From Pollenia angustigena (lineage: Eukaryota; Arthropoda; Insecta; Diptera; Polleniidae): DNA of 64,000 nt. Below, piece after piece: positions 32,601-44,600 of this stretch (its first letter is position 1; every line of letters begins with the position of its first letter). The DNA is taken from the NCBI GenBank assembly GCA_930367215.1, contig OV884060.1:11860001-11924000 (forward strand). Direction: 5' to 3'. Position numbers and translations under genes: made by a program. The notes below the pieces were generated by a model. It did not search any database, was not told where the DNA came from, and was given only the letters and a program-made list of their open reading frames with translations.

Positions 32601-35600
32601 ACAAAAAGAAAAAAATTTTTTTTTTATAAAATAGAATTTGGGAATTTTTCTTTTAATACCACTAGTGGCGAATGAGTATATACTTAGTTTTTCAATCAGT
32701 CAATATTTTTAAATATTCATGTAAGACCCCATAAAGTGTATATATTTTGGATCTTTGAGTCATTCTAAGTTTATTTAGCCATGTCCGTCCGTCTGTCTGT
32801 CCATCTGTCTGTCCGTCTGTTAAAATCACGCTAAATTTCGAACGACTCAAAGGAAAAGAAAGAACAATATTGCTTTCAAATTCTTTGTAGTCTTTCTAAG
32901 CAGTTTAGGATTGAAGCCCAGCACAATGGGATCAGTAGGAAAAGAGTTAACAACTCAAATACAGAACAACCTCCTCAAAAATTGATATTTTTGTTACATA
33001 AACATACATGAAATGGTGACAGGATTCACCGATTCTCTTTAAATTTTCTACAAATTCATTCTACTTGACTGGGAATTATGCTTCTTAATTTTTTTAAAGA
33101 TCAGTCCAAAATTTACCATGAGCTTTTGTAGTAAAATATGGTCTGTCGTAGTTGCATACGTTTAGAAATAATTCTGCCAAATTTGTGAAGACCGGATCAT
33201 AATTTTCCAGAGGCCCCATATAAAGCCAACTCTCGAAAAACACTTTATTATACCCAAAACCGTAAACAAGCATGCTTTTGCAGTAAAATTTCATCTGTCA
33301 TAGTTTCATAAGATTAGAAAGTATTATGGCAAGCCTTGTGAAGATCGATCCATAATTTACCATAAAAATTTTAAAGTGTTCAAAATTTGAACACTGTAAT
33401 GATTTTATGCTCTCTAGTTGCATTTGTGCATGTAAGAAAAGTAACTCTTGCTTTTTCCATTTTTCTGCCTGGAGCTACTTTTTCAGAGCTGGTCACATAA
33501 GTTTTTTCTGGAAGTATTTTCCAAAACAAGCCAGTTTCATGTGCATTGTAGATTTGACTACTACACAGCTGTTATTCGCTAATTACGTCATTTAATTTTT
33601 GTTTAAAAGGCTCAACAGCTTGTTGATCTGAAGATAATTTCTCGCCGCACACTTCTAACAGTCGAATTCCATAGCGTGACTTAAATCCTTCCAACCAGCC
33701 AGAACTAACATTGAAGCTGCCTTCCTTTTCTTGAATGTCCCCATGTAATGCCTTTGCCTTTATCATATCGCCACTGACAGAAAAATTGTTCTGACGTTGT
33801 CTCACAAGCCAGTTGTACCAAGCTTTTTCGTGCATCGAAACTCTCCTTTTTTAAGCGTCTTTCTTCTTTGGGTTCCAAATGTATAGTTACCACTAAGTTT
33901 AATTACCCCGATTTTCTTTTAATATATGCCAGAAATGTCGATTTTGCAACGCCATAACGCTGTGCCACAGAACTAACACTAGCACCTTTTTCAATTTCCT
34001 TTATAATGTCGCTTTTTTGTTTAAGGGATAAATGCTTTCTTTTTTTCGAATCCATTTTTATGTAACAATTATATAACACCAATTATTCAGAAATTAAATT
34101 TGAAACACGAACTCTAAAAGAATCGTTACTTTACCGTTATTTTATGTTCTCTTTAATTTTTATACTCTTTTTCATTGTTTTGCTCCTTCGCCAAACCTAA
34201 AACTCTAGAGGTTCATGAGTGTTCACTCTACAGAGTAGTCAATGTAAACATTCTGGTGTTCACTCTAACGAGGTATTCATAGCATCGAGGGTTCACTCTA
34301 GCCATAAAGCACTGTACATTGAAGGCGGAACGTTTTCATCCGCTTAGCTTTTACGCGGATATGCCATACTTAAACAAGAGCGTCAACGTTGTGCCAAAAA
34401 CAGTAGCGTTGACTTTCTTGTTTAATAAAACCCACATAATATAAATAAATAGAAGAGAAAAACCGCTAGATTGACAAAAAAAAACAGCTAAATTGCCATT
34501 ATTTATTAACAATAGCGGCCAACTTCATTAAACGCGCTGTCAAAATCGGATTTTCCAATTGTAAAGCGTTGACGCCGCGCTATTTAGGGATGCTTCATAC
34601 AAATTGCATGGGCATGAGAATTTTTGACAGCTAGAAAACGCTTGCCGCTCTTGTTTAGGTATGACTGTTAAATGTGTCTAGATAACTACACCCAGAGAAA
34701 AAAAACATATTTAAATATGGTCATCTCCAACAAAACTATTTTTAAAGAAAGTTTCAAACATATTATGTTTAATTTAACCATATTATTGTCACCGGCAACC
34801 ATATTATCCGAGCATGTTATAGTTAAAAATAATTTAAATATGTTCAAAGCTTATAATAGCATGGTTGGTTTTCAATCATAGCATGTTTCTCTTGAAAAAG
34901 AGGAAAATACTATTGTTAATTCAAAAACAAATAATTGTCATACTTAAACATAACATGTTTGTAGGCAACCATAATATGATTGTGGCTTCTTGATGGAGGA
35001 CTAATCTAACTTATCGGTTTTAATAATATGGTTAAGTTAAACATAATGTGTTTAAGATTTTCTTTAAAAAATAGTTTTGTTGGAGGTGACCATATTAAAA
35101 CATGTTTTTTCTCTGCGTGTGTACACAGAAAAAAATAATTTTCATATTTGAATACGAAAATCGCATATTTGATGAAAAAAATTTTTGAATTTTCTGCGAT
35201 GACGATTTTTGCATTATTGATAAAAAAGTTTGTAGGAAAAGTTATTGAATTTTTAGTCAACAACCAAGTTTATTGAATCAATAAAAAAAGTTGTTGCCCA
35301 AAATAATTTTTTTCAACAAAATGTTTGCATGATTTGTTAAAATAAATTGTTGGAAATGTTGACTAAATCAAATAAAATGTTTATCGAATCTTTATTTATT
35401 GATTATGACGTGCCTAATTCCCAATTTTTTCCTTTTTAAATAAATACACAAAAATTTATTATGGGGGAATAAGCTAGTTCATATGTGCATTTCGCTGGTT
35501 GCTTAAGCGAGATCATCAGGAAACCTTTTTCTAAAGACTTTGGCAAAACTAAAGATATTTAACTAAATAAAACTGTTAAGCGAATGAGAATTATGACCTA

Positions 35601-38600
35601 TTATAAAATGGACAAGAGTTGTAAGAATACTGTGTAAACGTTGATTCAAATATTTGTTTTATTGAATATCAAGAAATATTTAAATATTTCATTATTAAAT
35701 ATGTTTTATTGAGTGCTGTTTTGCAAAGTGTATATTTGATAAATTTTTTCATTGAATCAAACAAAAAGTTTGTTGAACAAAAATTATATTTTTAACAAAC
35801 TGTGTTGTTAAAAATTTTCTTGAGATATTTTTTTCTGTGTATAAATCTTTTCTTGTACCTATTTGTTTTCTAACATGGATTGTTACTTTGATTTAAAACA
35901 CACATAAAAACACAAGATACATATTGACGTAATCTTTTTATCTTTAAAATAAATTACACGCAATATATCAGTTTGTTCCTAAAAAAAAGAGAGATAGAGA
36001 TTTAAATTCTAATGAATCAAAAATACTACAAGAACACAAACTTAAACAAGCACAACAACATGAAAACCCTTTTAAAACTAAATACTTTGAAGAAGTTTAA
36101 AATATTTTCAAAGTTTTGAAAACTTCGAAAACAAATTAAATAATTACCAAATTAAGCAACATAAATTTTATGTAAAAAAAAATAGTTTTCTCAAAAAGCG
36201 CTCTTTTACCACAAAGAAAAGGAACAAAAAAATTATTGTTTATTTGATTTCCTGAGCAAATTAACACTTAAAGACACTTTTCCTGTCCAGATTTTGTCGA
36301 CAACCAACCAACAACATTGATAATAATTAATTACCGGGAGAACACCACACACAAATTTTCATGTTTTTATTCACTCACTCTCTTCGATCACTCCACACTT
36401 CATTCTCTTTTATCGTTAGCATAAACATTTCAGTGGCGCCCACTTAATCTGACATGGATTTGCATTGAATGTGGTTGGGGGCAGGGAGGGATTCTAAACA
36501 AACATTTTTATATCAATATTGTGTCGAATGCAACGAAGTTTTGTAAATATTATTAAAATGTTTTCTTTAAGGGCACATTTTTTTTTTTTTGGCTTGATTC
36601 AAAATGAAATACGAGCAAATCGTGCTAAAAGCCAGCAAATGCTTGAGTTTTTTTCGAGGGGGAAATATTATTAGGACTCAAATAAGATTTGAAAAAGAAA
36701 TGTGTGTCATAAAGTTTTTTAATTTACGTTGTAAAAGTTTGCTTTGATGTGTTTGTGTGATGAACATATTTTTTTAATTTTTGTGTAAAATCTTTGACAG
36801 AGTTCTTACACTTTAATGATTGGGTGCTAATCTTAAATAATTCCAGAATGTGAGTGGGGAGTCTTCTGGCGAAAAAGAAGAGAAGGGGAAAGAGAAGTTG
36901 AAAATAAAAGAACAAGTGTTTTTTTTTTGAAAGAATGAAAATTGTTTTAAAACTGCACAGACTACAGTTTGTGATTTTGCATTAATTTTGAAATCAGTTT
37001 TTTTCTGAATTTAAGGGTCGCTGTAGTTTCTGTCTTTTTTTTTGTAGACTTCCGACTTAAAAAAAAACCTTCAACAAAAAGTCTAACGCAGTGATGGAAA
37101 ATTCAGTATTATGGTACTACACTGAAAGAATTTTCTTCGCAATACCAATGAATTTTGACATTAATCCCATGAAAAATTGCATTAAAAAGGAACCTATGCA
37201 GCGCTTCGTTGGATCAATGAAACCTGTTTTATTAAAATGTATTTAATGAAACATAACATTAGATCTATGAATATTATTCATTGGATGAATACTTTCAATA
37301 AAGTAAAAAAATTATTTTTTTTATTTTATTTTTTTTTTCTTCTGTCTCCGGCGGGAATCGATTGCGCAACCTCGGTGTTGATAGCTCACTACCAGCTAGC
37401 CTACCGGGGCAGTATAGTTTTTGGATAAAAAACCTATGTTTTCTGCTCAATTAAGAGCATAAATATAAGATTAAATTGTCCATAACAACAATAACAACGT
37501 TGATTGAAAGTTTTTGATTCATAATGAAATTTTTCATTGTCATAATGAAAATTTAAACTTATGAAAGCATTATTGAAATATGTTGCTTTTATAAAAAATT
37601 TTTGTTTTCATAAATTTAATGGCATACATGTAATATTAGATGTATGAAATAATTAAATCTTACATTTTTTGATTAACAATTAAACATTTTTTTAAAGAAA
37701 CTATAATTTTGTATTAATTTATGAATATAGTTATGTTTGTATATTTTTTTTTATGTTCCCAATTAAAATTTTTTTGGTTAACTTGGACAAACTTAAGTTT
37801 TCATATATCCAATGAAACTTTTTAACGTTATTAATCCAATGAAACGAAAATACTTCATTATAACTATGAAATTCCATTAAGACAATGAAAATTTTTATTT
37901 ACCCAAGGAAAATTTTTTTATGAAAATGATTCATTAAATATATGAACCCTTTTTCTTTCAGTGTATTTTCAGTACTTTTTCCTTTCAAAATACCACGGTA
38001 CCCCCACGCCCGTTTAAGTACTCTTTTTGTTATGCTTCTTCTTTAGAAAATTTAACATCGATTTTTTTTTAACATGGAGTCGTCAACAAAAAGTACTAAC
38101 TCCGACTCCAACCGGAGAAATTCCAACTCCGACTCCTAGTCTAACCCTAATGCTAAATGTATATGAGACTGGTCCTTATTTGACTTTAAACTCTTTTTTC
38201 AATGCAGTACCTGTTAAATGGTTAAATATGGCAAAAAAAGGATTCAGTAAAAGTTTTGAATTAATATTTTTATTATAGCATCGCAAATTTCGAAGTATTT
38301 TTTTTTTTTGGAAATTATTAGAATATTTTTTTTTAAATTTTTTATGCCGCAAAATCCGGTACCAAAAAACCATAACTCCGACTCTACAGTTTCGACTCCA
38401 CAGCTTGCCTTCACACAGTTAATTATTATCAAAAGGTTATGGCAACACTGCTTGTTGGTATATTTTAATTTTAGATATCCTCATTAGAATTTTGCTGTTG
38501 AAATTTAGTTGAAAAAAATAATGTTTTAAAAAAGTACCAAAATTTTGAAAATGTACTCTTTTGGTTGGTGGTCAGTACCATCGAAATATTTAAATTTTCC

Positions 38601-41600
38601 ATCACTGGTTTAACGTGGTAAAACCGAACGATCTCGGTGCACATCACCTCTACGTGAGATGATCATGCCCTCAAATCACTCGTGCAAAATTAGCTGTTTG
38701 GCACGTCCTTTTAATATCACATGGTGTCCATCCATATCATCCAATTTAAACCAAAAGAAGGTAATTATCGACTTATAGCGCTCGCAGTGAACACTGATAG
38801 CGCGGCCAACATCTTTCTCAAATAAATATAGACCAATGATGCCACCAGCTTTAAATTCACACAAAAAAGTTGCCCTTGGGTATTATGTGGGTTGGTATTA
38901 TCCCAAATTCAATAATTTAATTTACTGACGGAAAAATGCATCTACAAATGGAACCGCCCTATCGCTAAAGATGAAAATTAGGGTTACTTTAAATTTTATC
39001 ATTTGCACGTATCGTCCATAGTGAATCGGCAAATCAGGCTGAATAAATGACAACCTATATGACAGATGTAGCTTCAAACAATATGGCCGATGTCAATTGT
39101 CAAAGTTCGATTGTCGCTATTAAAAGACTCGTTATACAAGTTTTAAAATTTTATATTTGAGTTCTCCCCACCAGGGGAGAGAATATTAGGCCTTTGTGCT
39201 GATGGGGGTAACACTACAAAATATTGGTTCTAACCCACCTTAAAGTATACCGATCGATTAAGAAACCCTTTCTGATTTCTTTATTTTCAAAAATGTTTCT
39301 TTTTTTGCAGACATTTTTTCAAAATTGCAATAGTTTTATAAGAAAATTTTTAAAATTTTGTGTTATTGTAATTAAATTTCTCTTTTCCTCTTTTTCCAGG
39401 TCTTTAGTATTACGCTCCCAAAGAGCATTTTCGGAAAGCAATGGTAAGTTGTAACACCCCTAATTACCAGAGTGTGTTTTTAAATTTTTATGAATGTTTA
39501 AATATCTGGTATGCAAGTCGTTAAAAAAATACTTATTTATTTAATGCTTGAGTTAAAATAAATTAAATAAATACTTAATTAACGATATCGTTTGGCAATC
39601 TTCACTAAAATCAATTAACAATTGAAGTGGGCAGTTGTGTTTTTAATATCGTTTGACCTGTAAAATAACCCTTGCCCTGGTCCTGACAATTTGGGTTTTT
39701 AATTTATTCTTTAAAAAATGAGTAAATCAAAACAAATTCTACATGTTGAATTAATTAATTTATTATATAATTATTTATTTCATTAACAGCCTGTTCGTCG
39801 ATTTCGAACGTTAACGTTCGCATAGAAAATTACATTTAAAACAAAAACCAATTTTCGAATTTTGTTTTTGTTCCAAATATAATTTTCTATGCGAACGTTA
39901 ACGTTCGAAATCGACGAACAAGCTGTAAATATATTAATTAATTATATTAATTTTTTATGGTAAATTGTTTTGTTATTTTGCTTAACGTTTTATTATTTAT
40001 TAAAATTATACCTGTTTAAAAGTTATTTGAAATATTTACAAAATGATCATTAAATAAAAAGAAACTATTCATTTTAATAACGTGGGTGTTTAAAAAATAT
40101 TTCTGGTAGTTTGTAGACTTTTTTATGATTTACAATATTTTCGTTTAGTTGTTGTTTGTTAGACAGGTTTATTGGCGGTTTAGACAGACAATTGGACAGA
40201 CCAGTCGTACACATTCATTCATTAAATTCATTTGATTTGATGTTTAGCAGTCACTCGGGCAGCAACTTTTTCTTGGACTTATTTGTTAAAGTAGCAATTT
40301 ATTTATAAAATATTGTCTTGTTTTTTTTCTAAATTATGGAAAAAATTCATTTTTTTTTCATTAATATGGTCAGTGAGTATTTAAAACAAGAGAAAATCGC
40401 AATAGTTTTAGTTTTTTACAAATGTTTTATTAAAAAAAAAAAAAAATAAATAAATAAATTCCTTTGACGGCCATTCATGAAAATAAAAGTGAAAGAAAAA
40501 TATGTTTTAATTAATTTGTATGAGAAAAAAAGTGAAGTTTTTAATTTAAATTAAAGTGTTAAAGTTAAATCAAGTGAATTAAACTTTTAATCAAGTGTAT
40601 TAAACGTTTTTATTGACAGTATTAATTTGCTCCAGTAAACAAATTAATAATATCAATTAAACGTCTAATTCACTTGATTAAACGTTTAATTCACTTAATT
40701 AAATTTTTAATTAAAACTGATTTAATTTTTGATTGATGCTTTTACTGGCGCAAAATTTTTTTCTGTGCATGGTTTGTCTCATAGTATTATAACTCGTTAC
40801 CTAATTAAAATAAAAGGCGTATTAAAGTGATTTTCAGGACAAGATTTTGTATTGGAACTACTGCAAATTAGAATTAAATAAGATCAAATTTCTGTACAGT
40901 AATACAATTTTTTAGAATTTAATGCTTCTAAAATTGCTTTTTGGAAGACCGCTTTATATGTGACCTATAGTTAGTTATGGACCGATCTTTTGAAAACATA
41001 ACAGAACAAATTTTACTGAAATTGGGTTCATAAATATTTTCCTACTGAACCAACGATTGTGCAGAATTTCAATCCCAAACTGCTTAGGAGAACTCGAAAG
41101 AACTTGGCCCAAAATTATTCTTTTATGTTAACTTTTTCGAAAGTGTGCATGATTCAATAGACGGACAGAGAGACGGGAAATTCGACTTAGAATTACTCAC
41201 GGACACAGAATTGTACTTTGTGGAGTCTTAGATGAATATTAAAAAAGTTTCACGTGGAAAGCCAAACTAAGTATACCCTCATTCACCAATAGCATAGAAA
41301 GTTCCGCTGGGCCACATCAATTGCTTAACGAAGCTTATTCTGAAAATGTTCTAAAGCTAATTTCACATTATCGGCGCACATAGCACAATCTACGAAGGGT
41401 TTTATCCTGCTTCATCGACACGAATTTCTATAAATTGCAAAATTAATTTTTGAGTGGTCTCACATTATGGTCACACACTCTGACGATTTTTTCGACGCAT
41501 ATTGGCTAAACTAAAAACCTAACCTAAATTTTAAAATTTTGTTTTTGTTTTAAATGTTAGTTAAACGAGTCACTTTTGCACTTGCGTTCTAAAAACAAGC

Positions 41601-44600
41601 AGTTATATATGTTTATTTGTTATATGCAGATATAATTAAAATATTTAAAAATGAATTACGTTCAAAAAAGAAGACAACAATACATATTTGGGGGATTCAA
41701 GTCATATTGTCATAATATCCTTAACTCTTACAATAGTAAAAAAATTGTTGTCGTGTTTCATACAAAAAAGTCCTAAAATAATAAGACTTTTTATGCTGTG
41801 TTTATTGTTTTGTCATAACTACTCAGGGCCTCTCATAGCGCTCATATTTCTTTCTTGTTATAATTTTAAGACATGACTTTACGACTACGAGTGTGAATCC
41901 ACCAAATATAACAGTAAAATTTACCAACATTTTGTATAAAAATTAAATTTTATCAAAATTTTCAAAAAAAAAAGTAAATTTTAACAAAATTTCCTATCAA
42001 TGTAAATTTTAGCAAAACTTCCTATAAAAAGTAAATTCTTGCAAAAACATTTCCTATAAAAGTAAATATTAACAAAAATTCCTTTATAAAGAAAATTTTA
42101 ACAAAATATCCTATAAAAGTAAATTTTGACAAAATTTTGTATTAAAAGTAATTTTTAACAAAATTTCCCAAAAAAGTAAATTTTAACAAAATTTCCTATC
42201 AAAAGTAAATTTTAGCAAAACTTTCTATAAAAAGTAAATTCTTGCAAAAAAATTTCCTATGAAAGTAAATATTAGCAAAAAATCCTTTATAATGAAAATT
42301 TTAACAAAATATCCTATAAAAGTAAATTTTGACAAAAATTTGTATTAAAAGTAATTTTTAACAAAATTTCCCAAAAAAGTAAATTTTAACAAAATTTGCT
42401 ATCAAAAGTAAATTTTAGCAAAACTTTCTATAAAAAGTAAATTCTTGCAAAAAAATTTCCTATGAAAGTAAATATTAACAAAAAATCTTTTATAATGAAA
42501 ATTTTAACAAAATATCCTATAAAAGCAAATTTTGACAAAAATTTGTATTAAAAGTAATTTTTAACAAAATTTCCCAAAAAAGTAAATCTTAGCAAAACTT
42601 CCTATAAAAAGTAAATTCTTGCAAAAAAATTTCCTATAAAAGTAAATATTAACAAAAATTCCTTTATAAAGAAAATTTTAACAAAATATCCTATAAAAGT
42701 AAATTTTGACAAAATTTTGTATTAAAAGTAATTTTTAACAAAATTTCCCAAAAAAGTAAATTTTAACAAAATTTCCTATCAAAAGTAAATTTTAGCAAAA
42801 CTTTCTATAAAAAGTAAATTCTTGCAAAAAAATTTCCTATGAAAGTAAATATTAGCAAAAAATCCTTTATAATGAAAATTTTAACAAAATATCCTATAAA
42901 AGTAAATTTTGACAAAAATTTGTATTAAAAGTAATTTTTAACAAAATTTCCCAAAAAAGTAAATTTTAACAAAATTTGCTATCAAAAGTAAATTTTAGCA
43001 AAACTTTCTATAAAAAGTAAATTCTTGCAAAAAAATTTCCTATGAAAGTAAATATTAACAAAAAATCTTTTATAATGAAAATTTTAACAAAATATCCTAT
43101 AAAAGCAAATTTTGACAAAAATTTGTATTAAAAGTAATTTTTAACAAAATTTCCCAAAAAAGTAAATCTTAGCAAAACTTCCTATAAAAAGTAAATTCTT
43201 GCAAAAAAATTTCCTATAAAAGTAAATATTAACAAAAATTCCTTTATAAAGAAAATTTTAACAAAATATCCTATAAAAGAAAATTTTGACAAAAATTTGT
43301 ATTAAAAGTAATTTTTAACAAAATTTCCCAAAAAAGTTAATTTTAACAAAATTTCCTATCAAAAGTTAATTTTAGCAAAACTTTCTATAAAAAGTAAATT
43401 CTTGCATAAAAAGCTAATTCTTGCATAAAAAGTTAATTCTTGCCAAAGTTTCCTATTAAAGTAAATTTTAATAAAAATTCCTATCTAATTTTGTATAAAA
43501 AGTAATTCTTAACAAAAAAAATATCCCAAAAAGTAAATTTTAACAAAATTTCCTATCAAAAGTAAATTTTTACAAAGCTTCCTATAAAAAGTAAATTTAG
43601 ACAAAAATTTGTATAAAAAGTAATTTTTAACAAAATTTTGTCAAAAAAGTAGATTTTAACAAAAATTTCCTGTCAAAAGTAAATTTTAGCAAAACTTCCT
43701 ATAAAAAGTTAATTTTAACAAAATTTCCTATAAAAAGTTAATTCTTGCATAAAAAGTAAATTCTTGCAAAAATTTCCTATAAAAGTAAATTTTAACAACA
43801 GTTCCTATAAAAAGTAAATTTTTAACAAAATATCCTATAAAATTACATTTTGACAACATTTTTTTTTAAAATTTAATTTTAGCAATGTTTCCTATAAAAA
43901 GTAAATTTTGGCAAAATATCTTTAAAAAATAAATTTTAGGAAAATTTCCTATAAATTTTAAATTTGAATAAATAGCAAATAGAAAAATAAGTAGTTTTAC
44001 GTAATGTTTTTAGTTTATTTATCAAACAGATGTTCGCTTATATCGGCGCTGATTGTCCACTAAGATCGGCGGCACAAGTGGCCGATAAAAATCGGAGCAT
44101 TTGTAACATTTTGAGAGCTTAACATTGTACTAAAGAGTTGTTCACATTGTCCCTAAATCAGGGTTGCTTTTAATTGTCTAAAGTTAGCACAATATCGGTG
44201 TGTTCACATTACCGGCACATGAAATTCAACGAAAATTGGTACATAACGCCGATAGTGTGATCTTAGCTTAACGTTTTTAACGTGCGGGAGATAGTTTGTA
44301 TGATTATGAAGTGGTGATTTAGACATGGATGACCGATCAATACTGCCCAGGTCAGCCACGAGTATAAATAAAGTTTTTTCAAGTTTAACTTTTTTTGCCT
44401 TTTTAGGCTGAATATAAATTATCTAAAAATTTTTCGGCAAAATTCTTCAAATTTGTAAAATTTATATGAAGTTTTGTAATTACAAATTACTATTAACTAA
44501 AAAAGATTTTTGTTAACTTATAATTCTTTTTTTTTTTTTTTTTTAAATAAGAAATCTCGCCACGTGGGTTAATTTTCCTCCCCAAGTGCTGATGTTTTTT

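Larger units (their letters stand above)
33405..34314 (-). mobile_element. Tigger/pogo-type DNA transposon, 5' part, degraded
   Basis: The 5' end (right end on +) reads CAGTGCTTTATGGCTAGAGT on the minus strand, next to TA. AGAGTGAAC occurs three times at the end (34291, 34258 and 34221 on +, spaced 33 and 37 bases). The transposase remnant starts at 34055. The 3' part with the later catalytic residues and the other TIR is missing. Confidence 0.72.
37089..38607. mobile_element. hAT-like element, 1519 bp, with nested insertions
   Basis: The left CAGTGATGGAAAATT is perfectly mirrored by AATTTTCCATCACTG at the right. GTCTAACG (37081-37088) and GTTTAACG (38608-38615) are a 7-of-8 target duplication. 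Inside, after the nested element, ACTCCGACTCC words recur near 38100 and 38375. The 51340-51950 region has similar words. No transposase domain recognised. Confidence 0.72.
26654..39399 (+). other. Kank intron 1 (about 12.7 kb)
   Basis: The intron runs from donor GTAAAT to an acceptor preceded by a strong C/T tract (TCTTTTCCTCTTTTTCCAG). It is filled with transposon remains that are listed separately. Parts not listed (about 26660-27960 and 28890-29020) are AT-rich and show no gene or recognised repeat. Confidence 0.7.

Noticed and set aside
33572..33835. Domesticated Tigger-derived gene
   Set aside because: Stops, a frameshift and loss of the first catalytic Asp with no conserved full-length frame. 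It is a decayed transposon.
37342..37410. Functional tRNA gene
   Set aside because: Only the D-arm and B-box are convincing. The acceptor stem and anticodon arm do not pair properly.
41915..43965. CRISPR-like array of short direct repeats
   Set aside because: Monomers are contiguous 29-bp minisatellite units with no unique spacers, in a eukaryotic intron.
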